In this document: positions 54,823 to 64,000 of the stretch, one piece after another
Position numbering within the stretch: the stretch's first letter is position 1
Layout: each line of letters starts with the position of its first letter
DNA from: Narthecium ossifragum
Taxonomy: Eukaryota; Streptophyta; Magnoliopsida; Dioscoreales; Nartheciaceae
Direction of reading: 5' to 3'
Assembly: GCA_963920575.1 (NCBI GenBank)
Contig: OY986966.1
Span: 14,959,297-15,023,296 of the forward strand
Length of the DNA stretch: 64,000 nt
Made by a program: the position numbers and the translations under genes
Notes under the pieces: model-generated
Databases searched by the model: none
What the model was told of the DNA's origin: nothing
The model's input: the letters and a program-made list of their open reading frames with translations, nothing else

Positions 54823-55444
54823 TTCCCTTGAAGAATGTTGTCGTTGAACACCTATCAAGATTGATGGTAGAAGTAGCAGAAAATGAGCCACAAATTATGG
54901 ATGACTTCCTTGATGAGCAACTCTTTTCAGTTGCACGGCTGCCCTGGTATGTGCACATTGTTAATTACTTAGCGACAGGTGAGATCCCTTCCTTTTGGAG
55001 TGCGCAGGATAAGCGTAGATTTTTTTGTTGAGGTAAAGAAATTTTATTGGGATGATCCTTGTTTGTTTAAGTATTGTCCTGACCAGATTATGCGCCGTTG
55101 TGTCCCTGATTATGAAATCGAAAGCATCATTATGAGAGTTCTAGGATCTTCAAGGCAAAGACAAAGGCCTACCTTGACAAGAAGATCTTGCGGAAAACGT
55201 TTCAAGTAGGACAGCAAGCTTATCTGTATGACACATGACTGCACCTCCATCCTGGGAACTTGAGATCACGCTGGACAGGCCCCTTCAACGTTAGTAGAAT
55301 ATTTGAGAAAGGGGTTGTGGAAGTTGAAGACTCGAAGGATGGGAGGCTGTTTACGGTTAATGGACAACGCTTGAAACAGATTTCAGAGAAAGCGGACCCT
55401 GAGGAGCACACCGTTTCTCTCGTAGACCCTGTCTACGAGGGATG
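54823..55444 (+). pseudogene. Element E RNase H/integrase remnants
   Basis: From 54823 the sequence encodes the RNase H end (VEHLSRL in place of ADHLSRL) and the pre-integrase segment (DDFLDEQLFSVARLPWYVHIVNYLATG). After a frameshift near 55010-55030 it continues (FYWDDPCLFKYCPDQIMRRCVPDYE) and then jumps at about 55130 to the integrase C-terminal module (LRSRWTGPFNVSRIFEKGVVEVED ... FTVNGQRLKQ, frame 55260-55445). The zinc finger and catalytic core of integrase are missing. Confidence 0.85.
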
Positions 55445-55744
55445 ATCTTTCTCCTATCTATCATTTCCCTTTTTGATTAGGATAGTTTGTTTTAGTTTGT
55501 TTGCTTTTGTTTTCATTTGTTTTTGTTTGCTCTCTTATTTCTTAGGATGTTGGACTACCGTTTGCCTTGCTTGAGGAATTCGACTACTATTCTGGAGATG
55601 AGAAATTCGGCCACCATGAGGAGCCTTGTGGAGATAATCGATATTTTGTCAGGTGGCCTCGCTCTTATTTCGATTTCCTATTTTTATTTATGCTGTATAT
55701 GTAAATTCAGCCAACACCCTTCTGCTTATTTACATGATTAGCAC

Positions 55745-55781
55745 ACATTGAGGACAATGTGAATTTCAGGTTGGGGGGTGT
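55745..55781 (+). promoter_or_regulatory. Hairpin plus internal polypurine tract, element E
   Basis: Stem ACATTG (55745-55750), AGGA, stem CAATGT (55755-55760), then CAGGTTGGGGGGTG at 55767-55780, about 900 bp before the LTR-proximal tract. Confidence 0.65.
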
Positions 55782-56125
55782 AGGCATGCATGACCTTGTG
55801 CATGCTACCTTATTGAGTTTAACAGTGTTGACTTGATTATATTAGTAGAAATTGTACATGAGCTGAAATTTTTATGCTTATTCTATATGTTGCTTTCATA
55901 TGGATTGACCAATACATTGATTGCATGCGTGATAACCTGAAAGTATAACATCATGTGATCCACACACGAACACTTTATGTGCAGTGGCGATTATACTCAC
56001 CAGAGGAATGAGCATGCTATTGTCAATCTAGACCATGATTTCAGCATTAGCTAGTGTTGAGTATTGCATGCAAAGAAAAAAAAAAGAAGAAAAAGTTCTG
56101 GAGCTTGATAAAGCTGTGCCTAAAC

Positions 56126-56312
56126 AACTATTAAGTGATCTACTGAGTAACCGGGTGTTCTTGCCCCAGGAAGCAGGGAGCTCGCGTAAAAAGGTAGAAC
56201 CACTTATAGCTATAAAAAAAAACTATTAAGTGTTTTGCTAAGTAACCGAGTCTTTACGCCTCAAGAAGCGGAGAGTGCTCACGTAAAAGGCAAAGTGTCT
56301 GATAGTTGAAAA
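56126..56312 (+). ncRNA. Tandem pair of AGTAACCGGG hairpins (structured RNA candidate), element E
   Basis: Same pair as at 49055-49240: TCTAC/GTAGA and TTTGC/GCAAA closing stems around AGTAACCG(G/A)G and CGTAAAA loops, followed by an A/G-rich run (56306-56330). Confidence 0.62.
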
Positions 56313-56663
56313 GAAAAAAAGAAAGAAAGAGCATGATGTACTTAAAGTGCGAGGGTTGGATGATTGGTCATGAAGATAGTAGTGTGTTTGGACTAATGGT
56401 GGGTAGAAGTTGCTTCTGCACGTAACACTTATTTGTCACATCACATGTATTATTCTAGATGGTGATTAGCATGTTTGATGTGTAGAAGTTGATTTCATGT
56501 GTTGGTAGTATGTGTATGAGTATAAGAATCCCATGCTCTGTACTGCATAAAACACTATCGACTTGATAAGGTAGAATTTTTATCATGCATGTCTACATCC
56601 TTGAACTGTTAGTGTGCTTAATTATATTCTATGCGCTTTGAATTGCTAGAGACTAGCAATAAG

Positions 56664-56677
56664 CTGGTTGGGGGGTG
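56664..56677 (+). promoter_or_regulatory. Polypurine tract of element E
   Basis: TGGTTGGGGGGTG directly precedes the 3' LTR. Confidence 0.88.
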
Positions 56678-58408
56678 TGATGAGTGCATGAAAGTGCACT
56701 CTAAATAGCCTTATAGCCATCTCAATTGCTAGATTATTATCCTTAATCAGCATCTTTATTACTATTTTTATATCTATATGTTGCTTCACATGGTTGTTTG
56801 AAAAATGCAGGAAATTGGAGCTAAAAGAAGCTGAAAAGAGTATATGGATCAACTTCAACAATTAATCTGTACATGCTCATGAAGAATCAGATGATGTGCC
56901 ATATATGGTTGGAAAGCTCTTGAAGTCTAGATTCTGGGGAATTTTACGGTTTGTGATTCCGAGTTTCCTAGAAGAAGTTACGGCAATTTCAGTACCGATG
57001 CGCAGTCTGAATGGCAGAAAGGAAAATAAGCTGGAAGTCCGAGCGATCCGCCGATCGATCGGACCTGACAAAATCGTGACAGAACATGCATTTTTTGGCT
57101 GAATATGATCCGATCGATCCCTCCTTCGCTCCTATAGGGTCCGATCGATCCGACACCAATGGTCCGATCGATCGGACTCGGAAAAAGTCAAAAACAGCGG
57201 ATTTTTACTCAACCAATCGATCAAACATTCATAATCCGATCGATCGGACTTGGGAATTAAAGGGTGACAGAACGTATGCTTTTTAGAGGAGCAGAGTTCG
57301 ATCGATCCGTCCATTGATCGGACTCGGGCGTAAATAGAAGATTGGAGATTTCAAGAGACCGATCGATCCAACATCCCGAGAAGGATCGATCGGACTTGCC
57401 CAGTGACGAAAATCAATGGTTTTGATTAATCCGAGTTTGCTAATTCTTGGACCCTATAAATAGGAAACTTAGGGCTAATCAAAGGGGACTTCTTGGACGT
57501 TTTTGGAGGCTCTTTTCTGGGTGTTTCCCAAAGGAAGAAGATGGAGGAATCTCCATCCATGGCCGAGTAATTCGCGGGCATGGCGGACGGATGATCTAGC
57601 GAGGACTAGCGCTTCTTCTCCAACAGTGGTTCATAGTTTTTAATCTTTATTGTTAAACTCTTTTTATGTATTGGATCTTCACAAATTGCTTTGTGGTTAA
57701 ACATTATTATAAATCCAGTCATGCTTCTTTTATGATATTGTGATCCCATAGTTATCTCCTTTGATTCTCCTACCGAGTCTCGTGAGACCTTTGCTATGCA
57801 TTGCCCGTAGTGACAGCTGGTATTGTGTATTCTTAGGGATCTAGTTAGATAAGGTTGGGGCTCTATACCGTGAGATCTTTGCTATGCATTGCCGATTGTG
57901 AGAGTTGGTATTGTGTATTCTTAGAGATCCGGTTAGAGTTAGGGCTTTGTCCCGATGAACTTTTGCTGCGCGTTGCCTGTAGTGACAGCCAGTATCGTGT
58001 ATTCTTAGGTTTGGTTGGATGAAGTTAGAACTACAAAAAGGAAGAACAAATCGTAGGAAGAGACAGTTATATATTTTATCAGATTCATAATTCTTTATCT
58101 TCCGGTTAAGGTGATTGGGATGTGAATCCCTTAACTGTGTATCATATGAACCATTGAGAAGAGAAGAGCCTAAATCTGAGTGACGTGATTCCTGAAGCCA
58201 AGCCTCATTCAAATCTTGATTTCTTTCGTTAACTTTATCTTACCATTACATCTTCGATCTATTTCCTTAACTTTTACGCTCTTGATTGTTTTCAATATAT
58301 TGTTATCTGTGTTTCTGGATCTTTTCTGCTTGTCTCTCTGTGGGATTCGACCTCTCTTATGCTATACTGCACCGCGATCGCTGTGCGTGACACATTTGAG
58401 CGACATCA
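56678..58408 (+). repeat. Element E 3' LTR
   Basis: Same length as the 5' LTR. GATCGATC array at about 57054-57395 and TATA box at 57455-57462. Ends GCGACATCA. Confidence 0.95.
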
Positions 58409-60287
58409 GATCTCGTGAAACTTTCAAGATGAAAGTGGTAGATCATCGAGTTATCCTTCGTTTGCCGCTGATTTCATGATTTTTGGATTTTCCTACGATT
58501 TTTGATGAATTGTTTCCTAATCTGCTACGAAACAGAAAATGAGAAAGTGATTAGTCTAATATGTGGAAATTAGACTTCCATTAGATCTAATTCTTGGTCA
58601 GCAGGCTCCCAATATATTAATCAATATCTGATTAAGTTTGAGTTGAGGTTTAACGTCGTTTGGACGTCGATTTGCGAAGGTTTCAGCTTCGCTAAATTGT
58701 GGTTTACTGTAGCAATCCGAGATTTGGCTTCTTATTGAATCTTTGATGTTTTATCGGGTTTGATGCTTCAGAATTCACGTATTTAATGTTCCTAGTGATC
58801 TCTAGGATCGGTATGTTCAAATCTGTATTCTCTCTGGCGAATGGATAACTAATTAGCTTTCAATTTGTAGAACATGCCATATTGCAGATGTTAGTTATAT
58901 ATATGTGTTATATATACATGTTTAGCCCGTGTGGGGCTCGTGGTTGAACCAAGGGAGTAATGCCCTTTGGGATGTTTAGATTGATAAGGGGGCTGAAGGT
59001 GTGCCTTAGCTTATTGTTAGTTGTGATTATCTGTATTGTTGTGTTGTGGGCCGAAGGTGTGCCCAAGTTGATATTAACTTGTAATTGTGGCCTGTTGTGT
59101 ATGGTGTGGGCGGGGTTGTGCCCCCGTTGTAGAAATTGCGGTTAACGGCTGCGGACGCCGTTGTAATGCCGGATTTTGATCTGTTGGATACTTGTTATTA
59201 TAGCTTTGCTAGATAAATCCTTATTGCTTGAACCCTTGCTATGTTTACCCTCCGGCAGGCTTGATGCTTCGCCTAGCCCGTGTATATTGTCTTGGCATAT
59301 TGTTGCATGCTACTATTCCTGTATTCTTGTGCCTGAGCATTGCATGCATTTGATTGCATTAGAAGCATTAGGCTAGGTGGTAGACGATGGTTTCGATCGT
59401 CGATCCGGGGTTCTCGGGTAGCCCGAATCTAGCCCTAGGACCGGGGTTTGGGGTAGTCGAGGGTTAGGATGTGATTGTTATCAGTGATTATGTTTGGTAT
59501 CATTCGAGGATTATTAGGTAGTCGGACTGGAATATTATATTGCTTGAGGTTTAGAGGTCGTGTCGCTCTCCTCGACTGTGTGCTAAGGATGTAATCGATG
59601 TGTTCCCGACGTGGTCCCCAGGCAGTGGTATCCCTGCTGGGTAAGGGTGATCCTGCATGGTACTGTTCCCCTGTTAGTGCTTAGGGTGATCTTGGTAACA
59701 TGTTCAAGAGAGAGGTTCATGACAGGAGCCCTTGGGACATCGATGGGTTATGGGGCCCGAGACATACCTTAGACTCAGGCGGGAAGCGACACTGTTGTGT
59801 TCCCTTTCCTTTGTGAGTGACGTAGAGTAGAACCTTACTGAGCAAGCTTTGTTGCTCACTCCTACCTGGGCTGCATCGGCGATGCAGGTCGATGCAGTCC
59901 CTTCTTTTTCAGGTGGTTGCGGTGTTGGAGGCGGTACTCCCCTTGGTGGTGCGTGAGGTCGAGGATATCATCAGTTTATTATAATTCAATTGATGTACAG
60001 CTTTAAATGTATAAATTGTAATCTGAAGGAGAATGTATTTGTATTTCAATTTGATGTAAATATGATCAGAGATTGTTGTACTAGATGATTTGGATCATTA
60101 TTATATCTTTTTAAAGTTAGATTGTATTATGAGTTGATGACAGGATAGTTTAAATTATTTGTGAATATTTTTAATCATGCACCAGATTTAAAAGTGATGT
60201 TTACAGGGGAGGCTCTCGCCGTTTGATTTTAGAGTTTAGGACCCTCACGTCCCGGTCCGGATGGGTTTTCTGGGTCGGGGCGTGATA
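58409..60287 (+). mobile_element. B-like LTR, copy B4, left end undefined
   Basis: Ends GGGTCGGGGCGTGATA at 60287, like the family B terminus GGGGCGCGACA with C-to-T changes. Shares body blocks with B5 (reverse, 27850-29169) and with the later parts of B1 and B3. It abuts the E LTR at 58409, so its true start is unclear. It lies directly against Tat protease codons at 60288, so it probably inserted in that element. Confidence 0.7.
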
Positions 60288-61393
60288 CGCCACCTTCGGC
60301 CTCTCCACATTAAGGCCGAGATCAAAGGAATACCAGTCAACAAAATTTTGATAGATACAGGGGCTGCAGTCAACGTCATCCCGGTCAAAATGATGAAGCA
60401 GTTTGGCAAGACAGAGGCTAATTTGATTCCCACAGACATTACTTTAACAGGGTTCAGTGGTGTACCGGCACCTTCAAAAGGAATACTTCCTTTGGACATC
60501 AAGGTTGGTAGCGTCACAAGAACGACTCTGTTCTTTGTCATGGACTCGCCGACAAGTTACAATATACTACTTGGTCAAGACTGGATTCATGGCAGCAAAT
60601 GTGTACCCTCGTTCTTGCACCAGTGTCTGTTTCTATGGAATGAAGAAAGGAAGGTGGAACATGTAATGGCCAATAATATATCATACAATGCTAAGACAAA
60701 TGCAATGGAAGCATCATCTACAGTTCATGGAAGTGAACGATTATGTGAGAGCAGTATTAGAGAATTGTGAAGTGATCAAGAATTGTGTAGCAGAAATCCC
60801 ATCTGTCCTCTTGGCTTCAAAGTCTGGCCAATCAACGGCCAAAAGACTTAAAAAATGAACACTCAAGAAGGAAAAAATCAGGCCGCTGTTACGGCCTTAA
60901 AGGCCAACTTAATGAGTTATCATTTAGAAGCATTCATCATATAAGATATGAACGAGATCGACTGCTTGAAGGAGATCCCCCAAGAAGAAGAAGAAGAAGT
61001 TCCATACGGCAAACGTTCAAACATACAAGCTCAAAACCCGTTGGAGGAAATCAACATTGGCGATAAAGAAGATAATCGTCCAACATTCAACAAACTCCTC
61101 AACCAAGATATAAGGTAAGAACTCATTTCTATACTTCGTTCATACAAAGATTGTTTTGCTTGGGATTATGAAGAAATGTCTGGCCTAAATAGGAATATTG
61201 TCGAGCATGAACTTCCTACTCGGCCAAATTTTAAACCAAACAAGCAAGCACCAAGGCACTTTGCCCCAATTGTAATCCTAGAAATGAAAAAGGAAATTAA
61301 ACGATTGTTGAAAGCAAAGTTTATTAGAACAACCAAATATGTAGAATGGCTCTCTAATATTGTACCAGTTTTGAAAAAGAATGGCAAACTTAG
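60288..61393 (+). pseudogene. Tat/Ogre-type protease and RT N-terminus, decayed
   Basis: 60288-60770 encodes a retropepsin: IKGIPVNKILIDTGAAVNVIP, then FVMDSPTSYNILLGQDWIH, then VPSFLHQCLF, the Tat pattern. The frame's ATG at 60261 lies in the adjoining LTR and is not genuine. 60771-61175 has several stops. 61140-61393 encodes the RT beginning: KDCFAWDYEEMSGLNRNIVEHEL, RLLKAKFIRTTKYVEWLSNIVPVLKKNGKL. It stops at the insertion of solo LTR B3 and resumes at 63711. Confidence 0.85.
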
Positions 61394-63710
61394 TGAGGAC
61401 CCGTCCCTCTACTCCTGTGGCTCGTCGTGGACCGCAAGGGCAATTTGGTAAATTGCGCCTTGTCGGCTTGTTTCACACCCGCGTGTGCACACACTGACCG
61501 TGTTTGTGGTAATGTTTGGTTAGAACGGTTAGTGGGACCCGGGATCGAAAGATCCGGACTTGGGCTTGAGTTTTTGCCTAAGTTTAGCTTTCAGCACAAA
61601 AATGATCGATCTTCTCTAGCTAAGAGATCGATCTTCTTGTGCCAGAAAGTCAAGGTGTGATCATCATGAAGGATCGATCTTTCCTTAGATAAAGATCAAT
61701 CATTGATAAGTCGGTTCGTTTGCCTATAAAGCAGACGAGACTTTCTTCCTTGAATCCTTTTGAAATCCGGAGATCTGGAGCTCAGATCTATCGATTTTGA
61801 TGGCATTTGAGGACGATCCAAGGCCTGGTAGCTTGGATTGAAGCTGTTCTTGCTTAGGTAGGGATTCCTACCTACAATCTTTCCGGGTTTTTGGGTTTTT
61901 CCGATTTAATTATGTTCTTATGCTTAGATCTCTCTATATACATATTTGTTTGCTGACTTTTCACCGGTTTTGGACTCGTGGTATCTTGATCTATCAGATC
62001 CCAGAGTTTCGTTAAATTTGGATGTACCTTCCGGCGGTATTTCTCGCCGGAAGTACGCCGGAGAACCCATCCGGATCGATCCTTCTAGAGGAAGGATCGA
62101 TCCCTCTGGGTTGGTCATGCTGCGCCCGATGAAGGATAGATCCTCTGCTTGGAGAAGATCGATCTTGGGTCTTGGGTGGCATGGATACCATGTGTCGCGA
62201 GGAAGATCGATCTCCCTGGGAGGAAGGATCGATCTTTCTTGGCGCGACAAGAAGGGTACCCTCTGTCTCGAGAAAGATCGATCTTCCTGGGAGGAAGGAT
62301 CGATCTTCTTTAGCTCGACCATGAGGGAAGCTCACTGTTACTTAAAAGATTGATCTTTTCTTAGGAAAAGATCGATCCTTTAGTAGCAGAGAGGATTTTT
62401 CATGGCTTTTGCTCGCGGGGCTTGGTATGTCGGTTTTTCTTACCGCTTTATACCTTGTACATATGTTTAAGCATGTTAGCCCTATAATTGGGCAATGGTG
62501 AACCAGGGTAGTTATGACTCCCGGGATGTTTAGATTAAACGGACGGGTAACCCTACAGCTTTCCTTAGCCTTGCATACCGGCGTGCGCCGAGGGCTTTAT
62601 CTGTGATGTATGTGAGCTGTTGTTTGCGGAGCTGCTTCCCGATGCAGGTGTTGTGGTGGACTGCTGGTAGTTGATGGTGGTACCACTGCAGCAGCTCCTA
62701 GACCTTACTTACCTGTTCACCACCCCGGGCCGGCAGGGTGCCGTGCCCAGACCTTGTTATTTATATCATCACATATCATTGCATGCTTACATGCTTTATC
62801 CTGCGCATGTCATAGCATTCATTGTGTTGTGCATTAGTTGCATCTGTGTAGGGCGTTGCCGATCCGGGGCTTTCGGGTAGCCCGGATCTAGCTTTAGGAC
62901 CGTTGCGGGTAGCTTGGTCCAGGACTCGATTTTGTAGTATTCAATCGATTTCGATGATATGGTTAGATGACCTGAATACATGTTGCTTGATGATTATAGA
63001 GGTCGTGTCGGCCTCGAGCTAGATGTTGTGGGTGCAACCGGTGTCGGTTCTTGTCCTTTGGGGGCCGTCGGAGAGAGTCCAGCCCAGGCAGTGTCTATTC
63101 CTGATCGCAGTGGCGACCAGTGTGGGCCCAGTTCGTAGGGTAACCACAGCTGGAACCCTGCGACACTAGGTGTATCCAGGATGGGCCCAGCTCTTTAGGG
63201 TGACCATGGTTGGGTATGCCTAGGGACACCGGCAAAGGGTTATGGGACCCTTGCTGCACACCCAAGTCTTGCTTGAGGGCGGCACTGTTGTGTTCCCTCC
63301 CTTGTGAGTGTCGTAGTGTAGTGTCCCTGCTGAGCTTAGTGCTCACTCCTACCCGGGCTGCGTTTTACAGGTGCTGGCGCTAGCTCTTCTTCGGTCTCCC
63401 CTACCGGGCCGGTGTTTGGTGACGTGGCGGCGTCTGGCGGTGCTTGAGGAGCGGCGATCTATGTTTCTTACCTTTTGTTATAGATAGTCTCCTACGGGAG
63501 TGATAAATTTATAATTTCCCTGTTTTGAGAACTTGTATTCTATATCAGTTCAGTCTTTGAGTTTTGTAATTGCATGTAAATACAGGATGATTGTGAATTG
63601 TTAGGGTAACCACTACGATTAGAGGGAAACCTCGCCAAATTTCCGCAGTAGGTTAGGTTCCGCTTCACGTCGCCCGGCCCGGTTGGGCCTACGCGGGTCG
63701 GGGCGCGACA
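61394..63710 (+). mobile_element. Solo LTR of family B, copy B3, inserted in Tat RT
   Basis: Starts TGAGGACCCG and ends GGGGCGCGACA. Flanks CTTAG (61389-61393) and CTTTG (63711-63715) match at four of five bases, an aged target duplication. The RT reading frame continues on both sides. GATCGATC sites lie at about 61603, 61627, 61670 and 62073-62390, with a TATA box at 61735-61741. Confidence 0.92.
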
Positions 63711-64000
63711 CTTTGGGTATGTGTTGACTATAGAAATTTGAATTTGGCAACACCAAAAGATGAGTACCCTATGTCATCAATTGATAATTTGGTCGATTCA
63801 ACTGCTGGATACGAAATTTAATCTTTTATGGATGGTTACTCGGTTTATAACCAAATTTATATCGTCAAGAATGGTGTCCATAAAATAGCATTTAGATGTC
63901 CAGGAGCGATTGGTAGTGATGAATGGGCAGTCATGCATTTTGGTTTAAAAACGCTGGTGCTACCTACCAAAGAGCGATGAACATGATCTTTCGTGATATA
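63711..64000 (+). pseudogene. Tat/Ogre-type RT, continuation
   Basis: Reads WVCVDYRNLNLATPKDEYPM, then a stop at about 63820 in the EILSFMDGYSGYNQ region (here ...YEI-stop-SFMDGYSVYNQ), then AFRCPGAIG and MHFGLK, ending in further stops. Continuous with 61393 once B3 is removed. Cut by the window end before the catalytic YVDD-type motif. Confidence 0.85.

Larger units (their letters stand above)
51076..58408 (+). mobile_element. Element E, Athila-related deletion derivative
   Basis: Two 1731-bp LTRs of equal length (51076-52806 and 56678-58408) with roughly two dozen differences by eye, primer-binding site, a 567-codon gag-derived ORF, scraps of RNase H and integrase, and a polypurine tract. 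Protease, RT and most of integrase are absent. Flanks are ACGGT (51071-51075) and GATCT (58409-58413), so no target duplication is visible; one end may have been rearranged. Confidence 0.93.

Overview
This window is plant nuclear DNA, most likely from a flowering plant with a large repeat-rich genome. It is almost wholly LTR retrotransposons, many nested in or recombined with one another. I found no convincing single-copy host gene, no tRNA or rRNA gene and no prokaryotic feature. The lineages recognised are Ty3/gypsy Athila-type elements (pol order PR-RT-RH-INT, long LTRs, primer-binding sites complementary to tRNA-Asp), Ty3/gypsy Tat/Ogre-type fragments, and a family of about 2.4-kb solo LTRs that begin TGTGAGGAC and end GGGGCGCGACA (here called family B). 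The internal family names A to E are mine.

Layout. 1-2966 is a decayed Tat-type gag-protease and RNase H fragment lacking reverse transcriptase, ending at a 200-base assembly gap. 3529-5970 is a solo LTR of family B (TSD GGCTG). From 6275 to 27497 there is a clear nest. A reverse-strand family B solo LTR (TSD ACTAA) contains non-autonomous element C at 7219-26067 (TSD AGTAT). The 3' LTR of C contains a full-length Athila element A at 14379-24831 (TSD AAGTA), and the interior of C contains a Mutator-like non-autonomous DNA transposon at 11539-12686 (9-bp TSD ATCAATTTA). 27850-29169 is a divergent B-like LTR. 29170-41765 on the minus strand is a 5'-truncated Athila-type element D with an uninterrupted 1671-codon gag(C-terminal)-PR-RT-RH-INT frame and two downstream ORFs. 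41.7-51.1 kb is a mosaic of A-, D- and E-type LTR pieces in alternating orientation. 51076-58408 is element E, a young deletion derivative whose gag frame carries Asp/His/Ala-rich repeats. From 58409 come another B-like LTR and a Tat-type protease and RT whose RT is split by a third family B solo LTR (61394-63710).

How it works together. A and D carry recognisable enzyme genes, whereas C and E lack most of them but keep LTR, primer-binding site and polypurine tract, so they look like passengers that would need enzymes in trans. The most interesting signals are non-coding. (1) A hairpin with a conserved AGTAACCGGG...CGTAAAA loop and covarying stems lies in the 3' region of C, D and E and in a copy at 49 kb, usually as a tandem pair. 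(2) A second hairpin (TGGGAGGCAACCCA type) with covarying stem lies just after the coding region of A, C and D. (3) A third hairpin precedes an internal second polypurine tract in A, C, D and E. (4) Dense arrays of the palindrome GATCGATC lie in the promoter region of LTRs of several families and again between the ORFs of D. These were found by eye and need alignment-based tests.
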